Source: Notospermus geniculatus (taxonomy: Eukaryota > Nemertea > Pilidiophora > Heteronemertea > Lineidae). Taken from it: a DNA stretch of 64,000 bases. The notes under the pieces were generated by a model, which did not search any database, had not been told where the DNA came from, and saw only the letters and a list, made by a program, of their open reading frames with translations. Where the stretch lies: contig NMRB01000049.1 in assembly GCA_002633025.1 (NCBI GenBank), forward strand, positions 233,294-297,293. Reading direction: 5' to 3'. Positions within the stretch are counted from its first letter, which is position 1, and every line of letters begins with the position of its first letter. This document shows positions 1 to 11,159 of this stretch, in pieces. Made by a program: the position numbers and the translations under genes.

Positions 1-640
1 ATTACCTCAAGATCGGGGCGACGAGGGGTGTACAATGTGTGCCAACTACATGGTTGTTCTATCACAAGTTTTGCTCCCTCTTGCAATGCCATCTACACAA
101 CGTCAAGTGAACGACGCGTCCGCGTCCAGGGTGGATGAGTCGCCCCAGAAGACAGGCCTTTCCCAAGTTCCCGGTCGAATTCATATCCCTAATACTGCCT
201 AGCCCCACAAGGCGATGTTTTTCGATACCTTAAAAGAAGAAGAGGGTGCGATGTCAAGACTATTTTTAAAACGTGACTTTTGCACTATTCGTCATTGAGC
301 TACAAATGTATAATAGTCACCGTAAGTGTAAACAATAATGGGTGTATATAATCATTGATGTATATATTTTGTACATTATCGTGTTACAATGTATGCCTAT
401 GTAGGTTCATTTTTACTTCCGTCACCTGTTTTGACTGACCTTTGCCCCCACATCTATTGGTGAGAGAGTTTGCCTGGGTCGAGGTCGGGTAGTCTCCACC
501 TTTATGACTCGTATGGTTTCATTCCATGTCAACGCACTCGATGTATCTCGCACAAAAAATAATGATTTTCGTGTCGTCATTGTGATGTCATGTCAGTTGT
601 ATAGTGAGATTTTGGTGGAATAAAATCGTAAAAAACTCAG
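1..640 (+). other. Possible 3' end of an upstream + strand gene
   Basis: All three forward frames stay open for the first 110-200 bases, so no frame can be chosen. A canonical AATAAA lies at 619-624, which would suit a 3' UTR ending near 640. No protein family is recognised. This is a guess from one polyadenylation-like hexamer. Confidence 0.2.
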
Positions 641-1408
641 AACTTCTCGTTTAAAATGCATCCCTTCGCGGGTCGGCGCTGTCGTGCGGCGTCGCCGTTA
701 CTCACGCTTCGAGGAGACGAGGTAGAAGGCAAAAACTCGGGTCAAGACCGTCGAGAGGAATCTAGGCTATAGAGATGTGACGAAGAAGAGAATAAAGGTG
801 AGCTTTATTTTCTCTTAACTTCACATTATCAGCGACCTTTCCTTCTAGGCTATTAACAGGGGTTTTAATAGCGCTCGCTCACTTCTAATTTTCCCTACCG
901 GTGTACAGTGTAGCCATTTAGTTAGATCAGTCGACTGGAGATGGCGCGACGATCGATCGTGCCTCGCCCCTCACCAACTGAATTCGTCAGTTTGATTCTA
1001 GCCTTGAGCGCTCTCCATCTGGTGTGTGTGATTGAGTAATTCGGTAATCGACTTCCCACGGACATCATTATGGATAATAGTTTGAGGTCTTTTTTACAAA
1101 GGCAGATGGTCCTCCATTGAGGTCAAACTGGGTATCAAAGATATCAAGGTCTTGAGAAGATAATAAACAAGAAGTCAATCTCCAGAATTCACGAATTTTC
1201 GACCCCAACCNGGTTCTAACCACAATCCTGTAGCACCTACATCTAATTTGGCCAGTGAGTGATAATAGTATTAAATCGTATGATAATTCAACAGTAGAAT
1301 GTTACAGGTAACCAGTTAAATAGGATTATATGTGTCTTAGACATCAACAAATGAAGATAATACAATACCAGGTAAACTAACAAGGGAACTTACGTACACG
1401 TAATATAC
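641..1408. other. Region without a recognised gene
   Basis: The stretch 655-780 is richer in CpG than its surroundings. A good donor-like site (AAAG then GTGAGC) falls at 797/798, so a non-coding first exon on the + strand is possible, but no partner exon is seen. An ambiguous base is at 1211. Confidence 0.2.
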
Positions 1409-1562
1409 AGCGACACCTCTCTATTAAGGACACCTCAGAACTGACAAATTGTGCCTCTTCTTGATTGAGAGGCGTCCAGATGACTGAGACCTGATGGAAA
1501 CTGCTGAGAACTGAACTTTGGTGTCCTTAATAGAGAGGTGTCCTCTCTGCAGAGGTGTCCAC
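1409..1562. repeat. Inverted-repeat element with GAGAGGTGTCC motifs
   Basis: The left arm near 1412 (GACACCTCTCTATTAAGGAC) is mirrored near 1520 by its reverse complement. The arms enclose further GAGAGGTGTCC-like words. A diverged relative lies at 8714-8872. This looks like a small non-autonomous DNA element or hairpin repeat with no coding capacity. Confidence 0.6.
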
Positions 1563-2907
1563 AAAGTTGGTATCGCTGGCATCACCTCTGCAATGGCATC
1601 TTAAACAATTTCACATTCTGATTTTCTTTGGTATCTTTGTCACTGTTAACATTCTTCAAACATAGCAGACAAAAGATTGAAAACTATGGGGGATATTTCA
1701 AACCACACATACAAAAACATAACATACAGAACTAAACAAAAAAATAATCAAATTTTTTTTCAAACTACCGGTAACAAAATAAACTGTAACAGGCGATATG
1801 GCACATGTAGAAAATATGCAAATGCGTCTAAAACTAGTAAAATGAAGATTAATATAATGGTACTGTTGTGTGAATACATGAAAATTACAAGCACATGCAC
1901 AAAATTGCCACCTTAATGGGTAGGAGGTCCTACCTTTGAACATTATGAATGTATCATGGGGTTCAAGAAGTAACACTGCTCAACTGATGACGCCGGGCAT
2001 TTGATTACTAGTGTATTCAAACAATTCCAAATCATAACTGAACTATTTTGGGGCCTTTTATAGAAAATTAGTGGGTGACATCTGGTACAAACATTAACGA
2101 GAGCAAAAACAGTGAAAAAGAGTCTGATTTCACAAAGTCCATATTTAGCTGAGATGAGAGACACCCAAGAAAATCACACTTTGTACAATCTGCCCTGTTC
2201 GTGCTCATGGCAATAAAACCAACACAAATGTGATAAATGGATACCCATTAACCATGTTAACCATGGACAGATTTTCAGTTGAAATACACTAGACACACGA
2301 ACATTGAAAATGGCTGAAAAAGTCTATATTACAAAGGGTTAATCCATGGCACATTATGAGGTAGCACTAGGGAGTTATGTTATTTTACCAAAATTTTAGA
2401 AAAACAGCCACATTGGATAGAAATGTATTGGTGAAGAGGACAGCCAATGACAACAAGTGATACATGGCATGCATGGCATTACATCAAAATAAGCAGGCAA
2501 GGCAACTGAAAAGTGTGAAATTGATACCTTCATAAAATGGAAACATGCAATGCAAAATTTTCTTTCAACAAAGTTCAGAAAAAAATGTGAATTTTCTCGC
2601 GCTTTCTCTGCCTTTATGATCCCATCAAGTTGGCACTTAACCTCCCCTTGTGGTAGAACTTCACACTTAGAAAATTCAATCAGGTGAGACAAAAAAGCCT
2701 TCTTGATGTGGGAAAAAAGACAAATTTAAAGGGGTTCTATCTACAAATAAAGTGGCATTCGTTAGTTTGCCATCCCTGCACTAGATGGAGCCACTAAGAT
2801 CATGAAAGGGTGACCTGCTGATTGTGTAGCCTTCTCCAGTTCCTCTTCGTGAATCAATCTTGTGCAAATTACAACGTAATAGGTGTTGTTTTGTGATGGT
2901 TGAAACC
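1563..2907. other. Non-coding, no feature recognised
   Basis: AT-rich sequence with only short open frames on both strands and no domain similarity. It holds one TACCGGTA octamer at 1766-1773. Confidence 0.4.
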
Positions 2908-3130
2908 AGGGGGCGTAGCTAGCTTTTATTGCCTACGGGGGCAAAATTACTTGAGTCTGGAGGGCGGAGCTGGAGGGGGGTCTACATCCTCTCAGATGCA
3001 TTTTCCCCACATCTGACACCATAGTAACATTGCTTGAAGAGGGGAACTGGCATTTTAGAGGAAAAATTTGTTTTGTCCCTTTTTGCTCTGGCAGCATTTG
3101 CCCCTCCCCCGCCCCCTAGCTACGCCCCTA
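2908..3130. mobile_element. MITE with GGGGGCGTAGCTAG terminal inverted repeats
   Basis: The ends are inverted copies (GGGGGCGTAGCTAGC on the left, GCCCCCTAGCTACGCCCC on the right). Near-identical GAAACC words flank the element on both sides, suggesting a target-site duplication of 6-8 bp as in hAT-type elements. The interior has no coding potential. Assignment to hAT is inference. Confidence 0.6.
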
Positions 3131-4383
3131 GAAACCCTCTCTTAGACCGGCTAATTAGTGCTGTCAATCAGTGAGAAAGGCTATGTCCTGATTTTTGGAG
3201 TGAAATTGACAAGCATCCCAAACTACACCCAGAAAATGCCATATTCTTACTCTATGACTTGGAAATAGCAAACACTTTGTTTCCGAAAAAAGATTCGCAA
3301 AGAAACCTGGCGCTACTTTCACTGATTGCTGGTCAGAATGAGGCTTGATACGTTGCGTATCGGCAGATGAAGTCATCGCTTGTATTGGATCAATGAGTAT
3401 GCTTATGCTGTATCCATGGAGCCAGAGCTAAAAGGTGAGCAAGAACTCCACACTCAACGGATGAGGTAATGGTCGGAAGAATTAACCCTCTGCGAGTCAG
3501 ATTATGGCTAGTCATGACTGGTGAAGAAAAACAGAATGGGCCAGGAGCCATGCAAACAAAACAGAGAACAACAATCATGATAGTATTGACTGCAAATGGT
3601 CCACTCCTCTGCTCCTACATGGCATCAATGGGCTTTTTGCCAGAAATCCTTGAAAAATGTGCAACTGTTGACTGACTGAAATTGACATGCTCTCTGATGG
3701 ATACGTTCTCATCAACTAAGACAAAAATGAAAGGCATTTCATTCACAAACAAGTCAGTAATACGTATCTGATGTTGGTGTTGGCTTTTTGCTTGTAGTCC
3801 TTCATTTACATGCAAAAGCATTGTTAGTCCTGACAAGCTTGTCATATGTGCATTGTTGTCATGTGTGCAGGCTGTTTCAATTTATCAGAATGATGTACAT
3901 TAAATACATCCCCCAACATCAGACCCCATATTATAACCATTGCATTAACAACCAGAAAGCATTTTCGATCACACACAAGTCAGTTGCAGAAAAATCAATG
4001 TGCACAACAGCTAAGCTCTCTTAAATGCCAAGCGCTGTTCTTAATTATGCAACAGCGGATCACACGGCACAACAGGGAGTCGGGCAAACGAATGTATCAG
4101 CATCATCTGTAGCCATGGCGACGTAAATGATTACACTTCCGTCATGACTTGGTAAAAACAAAGAAAACAGGCTCATACTGATCTCAAACTGTCTGCCTCG
4201 ACAGCCAACATTCACAACAGAGATAGGGCCTGGCTTTGGGAAGACACTACTGACTGCAGATAACCCTTCGGACCATTATGAGGGCCCACCAATACCATGA
4301 ACAGTGAGAGAAGAATAGCACAGATATTGTTCTGGGAACCTGTGCATTTTTTGTGAAACTCCCATTTTTCAAAGCCTGAATCC
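3131..4383. other. Non-coding, no feature recognised
   Basis: Only short unsupported open frames are present. No splice-consistent exon or known domain is seen. Confidence 0.4.
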
Positions 4384-4900
4384 AGGTAAAAAAGACACCG
4401 GAAAAAAAGGACACAGTAAAAAAGACACTGGTAAAAAAGTCACTAGAAAAAAAGACACTGGAAAAAAGATTTACTTTTCACAAAACCATCACTCATTGTT
4501 CCATCAGCATGCATTGTGGCAATCTATAATTTCCCATCTAGCCCCTATTTATGGTCTCCCCTCCCCCAACACCCCATGCATAAGTCCAAAGGTTCACAAG
4601 ACCGGAGGTCCACATGTCTGAAGGTCAACAAGACTACAAAGGAAAAACACACTTGACAATGACCCACCATTCGGAGGGTGCACAACTCTAAGGTCCACAA
4701 GTCCAAAATCCCATTTTAGTCCGACATTTTTGCTCGGCTGATTTTTAACCAAAACAAAAAAAATTGCCATTTTTCAGCTTGAGACAACATGTCCAATCCA
4801 CCTATTGTGCTGACAGTACTCTAGGAATTTCTATTTTATCGGTGTCTATTTTTCCAGTGACTTTTTTCCAGTGTCTTTTTCCGGTGTCTTTTTTCCAGTC
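4384..4900. mobile_element. Element whose inverted ends are short tandem repeats
   Basis: The left end (4384-4470) is five or six degenerate copies of a ~15-17 bp unit reading roughly GACACTGGAAAAAA. The right end (4845-4900) carries the reverse complement of the same unit repeated. Between them are repeated phrases such as AAGGTCCACAAGTC. Termini made of tandem subrepeats are known in some non-autonomous DNA elements; the superfamily is not identified. Confidence 0.55.
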
Positions 4901-5869
4901 ACACAGTTGCACTTCAGCAAAAGCCAACAAAAGGATGCAGAAACCAGAAATTATCAAACTATCATGAAACACAGGCATCAATTAAAGAAGCCACTAGTTT
5001 TGATGATGGTACATTTCATCAAGCTCAACAAGCAAAAATTCGTGGTTATAATTGATTAATTATGAATTAAAACATTACAGCAAACACTCAACCTTTATAT
5101 AACAAATGCACAAGGCATTTGTGTGCTAAATGCAAGTAAAAGCATTCAGTCTTAACTCATTGTCATGACTTGTATTTACAATGCTGTACGGTACTCGAAG
5201 AATGAAGATTATGGATGGAGAAGCCCTGAAGTAGACTTTCACTGGTTACATTCTAACTTTACACGATGAAGGTGACCTACGGTCGAGAATAGTTACATAT
5301 TTTTTGAAAAGTATGACAAAATTGTATTATAAGTGCATCAAACATGTCGAAATCTATACAGTCTGCATTATACGGCACAATATGGCACAGAAGTTGTAAT
5401 GGTGCATGAACAAGTCCAAAACAACACGGGACAAGTTCTCAAATGATGTTCAGCCACTACAGGGGGTCAGCTTTGCAAACGTTCACAAGGATGAGGGCTC
5501 TCATCCCCTCAGAGATCTGTGACTAGATCAAGACCATGTGGCGTTATTCGCTTCCATCACAGCCTACCTCTGCACTGGGCAGTGTCACTTGACCAGGAAC
5601 CTGCAAAGCCTCCACCAAGTAGTTGTTTCTGAACCCCTCTTGGGAACTTCACCCTAATCAGAATTCTCATCTTCCAGTCTTGCATGCATGATACACACAT
5701 GTAGCAGTCATGGTACGTAGAGGCAGCAGTCGTGGTACATGCATGTAGCAGTCATGGTACACACATGTAGCAGTCGTGGTACACGCATGTAGCAGTCATG
5801 GTACACACTATGTTGCAGGAATGAAATCGGCAAACCTTAAAACAAGCCAACTTACTTCATCCCTAAAGT
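4901..5869 (-). other. Probable 3' UTR and downstream region of the double-bZIP gene
   Basis: Sequence immediately 3' of the bZIP stop codon on the - strand. No canonical AATAAA was found for this strand; a weaker TATAAA variant is possible near 5093. It contains the 22-23 bp tandem repeat at 5693-5815. Confidence 0.35.
5693..5815. repeat. Short tandem repeat, period about 22-23 bp
   Basis: Five degenerate copies of a unit containing ATGTAGCAGTCATGGTACAC, with G/A variation in the TCATGG/TCGTGG word. It lies just downstream of the double-bZIP stop codon, so it is probably transcribed in the 3' UTR. Confidence 0.75.
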
Positions 5870-7525
5870 CTACTCTGTGGCAGGGGAGGATGGCGATGGA
5901 CTTGCTGGGTCCACCTGCTCGACCTTGATGTTAAGTGAAGGACATAGGTCGCTAGGAAGTTTGATACCCTTCTTTGCCTCGATCATCTGCCTCAAGTTCT
6001 TCACCTCATCTGAAAGATTCAACAACTCATTCTTCAACTTGTCATTCTCTTGTTCAAGGAGATTCGACCGAGCCGTCCGAGCACGCATCGCCATTTTGCG
6101 GTTCTCCCGACACCGTCTTGCAGCTTCATTGTTGCGACGCCGCCTTTCAGCATATTTGGGATCAATCTGGCAGCGATACTTCCCGATGGACGATGGCGTA
6201 CCGGTACTCAGATCATCATTCGTCAGATTCGATTCAGCAGCAGTATCCGATTCATCAATCCTCAGTCGCTTGGGCATACTCGAGTAGCTCGAGTACGACT
6301 CATTGTCAGAATCTCTGTACGAGTCCGAGTGTTCACTCTCCATAAAGCTTTGACTCTTGTACCGTTTGTCACAGTTATCATCATCTAGTGTCACATCATC
6401 CCGACAACCAGCCAACACAACACAGTCGTCTTCTTCTTCAGACACTTGCGGCTCCATCTTGACGAAAGTAGGATTTAAACCGTCTTCACCACTGTCATCA
6501 TCGGCTTTGGTATATACATTCTTGATGACGAGATTCAGCGGTGCACCGTCAGACCCCGTTGGTGGTACGTCTGTCCGTCCGGCTTTATCATTGTTCGCTT
6601 CGTCAGCCATGAGATGAGTTGGAACCATCTGCCAAGTACAGATACCAGGGATCATCATCGCCTCCTTGTTTTCAGTCTGGACGGCGTAGGCAGCAGATGC
6701 CTGGATATCTATTCCATCCGTCGGACGAGCCGTGGGGATGGAGATATCAGAGGTCTTCTCTGCTGTGGACTGACCATTGATTTGGTAAGGGATGGAGGAG
6801 ACTAGGGCGATCGTCTGCTGTCCTGGCAACTGGATCATCTGCTGAGGCACAACACGAGGAACCTGGATACAGACTTGAGATGACGGTTTCGAGACTTCCT
6901 GGTTTATCATCTTCGAGTTGGAGTGAACATCTGGCGCACTTGAGGTTTTTTGCTTTTGAGGTACCTTGGTTGGAGGGGAAGGAGAGACAGACGTTTCAGG
7001 TTGAACTCCATTGGCTCTCGCCTTATCGGGTGAAGGTAGAACCCGTGGTTTTTCTATTCCTTCCCCTACAGGGAGCCCGAAGCGTTTCTTCAGTGATACC
7101 AACTCTTCTCGAAGCAGTCGATTCTCCTCCGTCAACTCAGCAATCTGCCCTTCCAGAACCATGTCATTCATCCGTCGCTTCTCCCGAGATCGTTTCGCAG
7201 CTTCGTTATTCTTTCTTCGTCTCTCCCAGTAGTGGGCATCCTTGCGATTGTCGGGTATAAACTCTCGCTGCTTCCGCGGAGGGATGACCTCCGGTTTCGG
7301 TGAACCCACTTGACTTTCCCTCAAAGCCAGGAGCTGCTGGGCAATATTGGCCTCCACAGATGACACAGGGGACGATGTTGTTCTGGAGGTGACCTTGGGA
7401 ATCGTCAAGGTCGTTGCCGAACCAGCCGGTTTGCTGTCACCATCTGACATACTGACAGGTGTTCCAGGGTTGCTGGAACTGGTGGAGCTCGGGGCATTTT
7501 TATTTCGTTTTCGAGACGATGGCAT
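5870..7525 (-). CDS. Protein with two bZIP domains (NFIL3-like and PAR/CES-2-like)
   Basis: A single uninterrupted coding exon encodes 551 residues. Residues about 86-156 are a bZIP closely resembling NFIL3/E4BP4: basic region NNEAAKRSR (106-114) followed by a leucine zipper ending KKRFGLPV. Residues about 453-520 are a second bZIP: basic region NNEAARRCR (465-473), then LLEQENDKLKNELLNL, closer by eye to PAR/CES-2 type factors (HLF, TEF). The linker is Ser/Pro/Gln rich, with acidic patches (about 341-410) and possible SUMO-type VKxE sites. The start Met precedes a basic, low-complexity N terminus. A 5' UTR acceptor (TTGCAG) lies at 7664-7669 with the exon starting at 7663. Expected to be a nuclear DNA-binding regulator of D-box-like sites. 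Two bZIPs in one polypeptide is unusual; a read-through of two fused genes is the alternative. TACCGGTA lies in frame at 6199-6206 (Ser-Thr-Gly-Thr). Confidence 0.88.
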   Translation of the reverse strand: MPSSRKRNKNAPSSTSSSNPGTPVSMSDGDSKPAGSATTLTIPKVTSRTTSSPVSSVEANIAQQLLALRESQVGSPKPEVIPPRKQREFIPDNRKDAHYWERRRKNNEAAKRSREKRRMNDMVLEGQIAELTEENRLLREELVSLKKRFGLPVGEGIEKPRVLPSPDKARANGVQPETSVSPSPPTKVPQKQKTSSAPDVHSNSKMINQEVSKPSSQVCIQVPRVVPQQMIQLPGQQTIALVSSIPYQINGQSTAEKTSDISIPTARPTDGIDIQASAAYAVQTENKEAMMIPGICTWQMVPTHLMADEANNDKAGRTDVPPTGSDGAPLNLVIKNVYTKADDDSGEDGLNPTFVKMEPQVSEEEDDCVVLAGCRDDVTLDDDNCDKRYKSQSFMESEHSDSYRDSDNESYSSYSSMPKRLRIDESDTAAESNLTNDDLSTGTPSSIGKYRCQIDPKYAERRRRNNEAARRCRENRKMAMRARTARSNLLEQENDKLKNELLNLSDEVKNLRQMIEAKKGIKLPSDLCPSLNIKVEQVDPASPSPSSPATE

Positions 7526-7767
7526 GAGTTACAAAACTGAAAGATACAAATATGAGGAGCATTAAATCTGGGTTCATGTCTACATAATGCAGGGTGTGGA
7601 GTACTTCTGCTCCACTTGTGTCCAGGATTCACATTCAAGTCACCACTCAGCAGTCGCTAATATCTGCAATTAAGTGAGAATAGATTAGACAAAGCCAGGT
7701 CATAGTGATACCAGTATTTTTCAGGAGGTACTGCCAATTACTGGTCTTAGTTAAAGCAATAGATTAA

Positions 7768-8103
7768 TGATAGAGTGAAATTAATGGTCTTTAGTCAAAG
7801 CAATGATGATGATAGAGTGAAACTAAAAGCAATGGTCTTTAATCAAAGAAATGATGATGATAGGGTGAAACTGAAAGCAATGGTCTTTAATCAAAGCAAA
7901 GATGATGATAGAGTGAAACTGAAAGCAATGGTCTTTAATCAAAGAAATGATGATGATAGAGTGAAACTGAAAGCAATGGTCTTTAATCAAAGAAATGATG
8001 ATGATAGAGTGAAACCGAAAGCAATGGTCTTTTGATTGCTTTGACAAAATACCATTGCTTTCAGTTTCACTCTATCATCATCATTGCTTAAGACCATTAA
8101 TTT
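7768..8103. repeat. 48-bp tandem array ending in an inverted copy
   Basis: About five and a half copies of a 48-bp unit (contains AAATGATGATGATAGAGTG and GCAATGGTCTTTAATCAAAG) run from 7768 to 8036. An inverted copy of more than one unit follows directly (8037-8103). Because 48 is a multiple of three, both strands stay open across the array, but the resulting peptides are repetitive and not credible genes. The head-to-head end could form a large hairpin. Confidence 0.85.
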
Positions 8104-8713
8104 CATGATGATAGATTGAGACAAGAGCAATGATGACCTAAATCCGGTTCCTACTTGAATTCTGCTGATGTAAGCCACATTGCATCATTGTCATTGTCTG
8201 GTGATGATGAAACATTGCGAAGCTTTAAACTTTTGTCACTGACGCCTCCAATCAAACTATGAATCATCATGAAATTACGAAATATATATTGTTGGCTAGA
8301 AAAGTTGAATTCCCAAGTCGGGATCAGTGATTGGTAACCATGTTCTACTGACAGTGTTTCTCAAACAGATGTCACAATGATTATCATCATAATCATCCCA
8401 TGTATGAGTGTGTGTGGCACAGCGGGTATTACATCATTGAATTCATCTAGGCAGATCAATCATCAATACAGCACAATAATAAGTGTACTCCATGCCTCTC
8501 ATAAAGAAGTTCATGACCTCTGCACACACTTATACCTTTGACTGAGTTTGTGACCGACAGGGATGGGTCAATCCAACCGGGCGAAAATTATTGATCACAC
8601 CTCGTTTATGCAATACACGGGAAGGTGCAATTATGGCAGTATTGATTACTAAGGATCTCACAAAATATGATTTCATAGAAATCGACTCATCCGTTTCTGA
8701 TACCAATTACACG

Positions 8714-8872
8714 AGAACCTCTATATTAGGGACACCTTTAATACTGGTCAGTGCTGTCCCTTCTTGAGAGGTGTCCAGATTACAAAAGTCAGGCAATAGC
8801 CATCCTGGGACTGAACTTATAGGTGTCTTTATAAGAGGTTTCCTCCTGAAAGAGGTGTCCCCTAACAGGGTT
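8714..8872. repeat. Inverted-repeat element, relative of 1409-1562
   Basis: It shares ACCTCTATATTAGGGACACC and GAGAGGTGTCC-type words in inverted arrangement with the copy at 1409-1562. No coding capacity. Confidence 0.5.
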
Positions 8873-9312
8873 TCCGCCAGAGGGTAAAATGGGTAAAATT
8901 CCTTACCCTTAAATTTTTCCAGGGTACGGATCCGTACCCTCAAAAATGTTGGGTAACCATTTTTCGATGACATGCCGGACGAAACTAAACAACCGGCATG
9001 ACCGGCCCAGGGATTTTATGCTTCAAAATACGCCTAAAATGGCACCAAACAGAGTTTAAAACCTTTTAAAGGGCCTCTAGAGGCAGCTCGCCATTAGGCT
9101 ACTATCAGTACCGGTTCTTCGGCCAGGCGGCGCCACTCTAACGTAATAATCACTGGTACGAGGTATTCAACCTGGGTTTTCCCCTGCCATGCTGGCTGCC
9201 TCTAGAGGCCCTTTAAAAAATCAAAACAAATTTTCAAAAAAAAATATTTTTTTTCAAAAAAAAAATTTTTTTGGGTCCGTACCCTTTTTTTTCTGGTGGA
9301 AACCCTGCGGCT
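8868..9312. mobile_element. Outer inverted-repeat element with a nested MITE
   Basis: The outer arms read CAGGGTTTCCGCCAG (about 8872) and CTGGTGGAAACCCTG (about 9293), with GGGTACGGATCCGTACCC and GGGTCCGTACCC inside. The second element at 9066-9216 is inserted within it, so this one is older. Confidence 0.6.
9066..9216. mobile_element. TTAA-flanked MITE (piggyBac-like), copy 1
   Basis: TTAA at both ends encloses 18-bp inverted termini AGGGCCTCTAGAGGCAGC and GCTGCCTCTAGAGGCCCT. A near-identical copy is at 54452-54615. The TTAA duplication is the hallmark of piggyBac-type insertion; no transposase is present. Confidence 0.8.
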
Positions 9313-9358
9313 AAGGGAGGTTTCAATGTTATAGTGATTTCTGATGCTTGAAAGGAGG

Positions 9359-9378
9359 TACCGGTACCGGTACCGGTA
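9359..9378. repeat. Triple overlapping TACCGGTA
   Basis: Three overlapping copies of the octamer TACCGGTA (starting at 9359, 9365 and 9371) form a short CCGGTA array. This is the densest point of the octamer described in the findings. Confidence 0.9.
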
Positions 9379-9526
9379 AGTGATTTGTACCAGATAGTTG
9401 CACCAATTATATCCCAGGGTAATATCATACAAACCCACTAATTTTCATATTCAGGTTGGAGGCTGTGGTTGGAGGTGATAATTATGTGGGTGGTTATATA
9501 ACACAAGTTCTGGAGAAGCATAAGGC

Positions 9527-9860
9527 CAAAAAAAATAAAGTATTTGTTTCTTGTCCGCGCCCGCGTCATTCCCAGACCCTCCGCATCGAAAATTTTTTTC
9601 CACCAATTTCAAATTTTCCCACTTTGCTTACGCAGCGCCTGCTATACAATGCAAAGAAATGCTTCATCACTTGAAATCATCTTTATTTTTCATGAAATCT
9701 GTGCTTTAAACATGTAGAGAGATAGTTTGCTGGTGGTATTTCCCCCATCCATGAAGAAAACGGGAAAAAAAATTATTTGAAAATAAAAAAAAAATTTGCA
9801 TGCCCGCATCAATTTTCGCTGAGTTGCTGGACAAGAAACAGACAATATTTTTTTTTTGCC
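9527..9860. repeat. Inverted-repeat element with TTTGTTTCTTGTCC arms
   Basis: The left arm (GGCCAAAAAAAATAAAG then TTTGTTTCTTGTCC) is matched on the right by GGACAAGAAACAGACAA and an A/T run ending in GCC. The interior is AT-rich and non-coding. Confidence 0.55.
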
Positions 9861-10978
9861 TAACGTGTACTTTCCACGTCCCTAGCCATTATTGGCCTAT
9901 AGTCTTTCAAAAGCCCTTCATAACTCCTCTGAGACAGAACAAAGCTAAAGTTTGAAGCATGCACAATACAGTATGCTAACCCTTACCCTGAACCCTACCT
10001 AGCCCAAGCCCTAAAACCTTATCTGACTGCAAGAGCTCAGCTTTCAGATTGACTCTTGACTCAGATTAAGGTGTCCTGATTTCAGATGAGGTAATAAAAA
10101 TATTACAGTTATTTGGATCAAAGGAATTGAGGAGGCCATTGTGAAAAGTGCCACTTAATGGACACATGCTATAAATAGGTCTGAATAATGTCAATTATGA
10201 ATTATCATATCAACCTTCCAATAGATTATCAATTAGATTTAAATCCACTTCAGGGTTGTGACTTGAAAACATTGCTGGCTTTGAAGTACCGGAGGCTAAA
10301 AGGGGCACTAACTTATTCTTTTTGGTTCAGTATGTTGATATATCTATACAGATGAACAAAGGAAAGTAGAAGATGAGATGATCTTTTAAACTCTGGAGGT
10401 CTATACATCCAGACAGGTGCAGCCAAGTTACATAACACATCCATCAAAGTTAGGCTACTGGCACAGCCATGTCTGGGGCAATTTATATAATTACAATGTA
10501 TATCCATAGGTCTAGCTCTACACATTATCAATGCGGCGGTGATATAGCCGGTATTTCACGCCATAGAAGCAGACATAACAAATCCCACAGCGTTAGTAAT
10601 GCACCTTTCTGATTCACATCACAAAGAACAAACTGGGTCACGTCCCAACCAGGTTGTGTACGCATAACCTACTACATCGTAGAGCCTACAAAATCCATAA
10701 CGATTAGAAGCTCTCGTTTGGTCCATTCTGGCTCCAAAACAGAAAAATGACTTTTAAAATAAATGATCATGAACATAAGATTTGAAGTTATATAACTGAA
10801 GTAGGCCTGGGGGTAACATCGGGTGAGATATCTGGGCAGACGCGGGACACGATCAGCCTGTTGACCCGTCTATCAGGTCGCTGTATGAACGTGTGTAAGT
10901 AGGCTGCATTCCATACATCTAAACGTCTACTTCAGCGTGTAGACCATTTGAGACAAAGGCCCGCGATGAAAAACTCAC

Positions 10979-11145
10979 CTTTTGGCGGAATTTCCAGGAT
11001 TCTTGTAATCCGGAGTCTCTGAATATTTGATTCCGGCGACAAATAACGGTAGTCGTCTCCGTCTTCACCTCAGATGAACTCTCTAATGGAAGTGACAAAG
11101 GATTATGCAATCTCCTACCCTCTGTTGGATAATTATGCGTCATCG
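10979..11145 (-). other. Probable 5' UTR exon of the double-bZIP gene
   Basis: On the - strand this ends in AAAAG/GTGAGT, a strong donor facing the coding exon. The transcription start is not determinable; the upstream limit given is arbitrary. No coding sequence is proposed here. Confidence 0.4.
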
Positions 11146-11155
11146 GTCACGTGAC
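11102..11155. promoter_or_regulatory. D-box-like site and perfect E-box palindrome
   Basis: TTATGCAA (11103-11110) matches the D-box/NFIL3/PAR recognition pattern. GTCACGTGAC (11146-11155) is a 10-bp palindromic E-box. Both lie at the 5' end of the double-bZIP gene. Known NFIL3/PAR genes are clock-linked through such elements; autoregulation here is inference. Confidence 0.45.
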
Positions 11156-11159
11156 ATCA

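Larger units (their letters stand above)
7664..10978 (-). other. 5' UTR intron of the double-bZIP gene
   Basis: Inferred intron between a 5' UTR exon ending AAAAG/GTGAG (donor at 10978 on the - strand) and the coding exon (acceptor at 7664). It is filled with repeats, listed separately. 9861-10978 holds no recognisable feature. The splice join is inferred from site quality only. Confidence 0.5.

Noticed and set aside
5693-5815. Regulatory array in the bZIP 3' UTR
   Set aside because: Only a short degenerate tandem repeat; nothing beyond repetition supports function.
5877-7260. Several + strand open frames of 60-136 codons across the double-bZIP gene
   Set aside because: Shadows of the 551-codon - strand frame; no domains or splice context.
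7768-8036. Possible CRISPR array
   Set aside because: Contiguous tandem repeat without unique spacers, in a eukaryotic genome.
7775-8178. Repetitive peptides on both strands
   Set aside because: By-product of a 48-bp tandem repeat whose period is a multiple of three.
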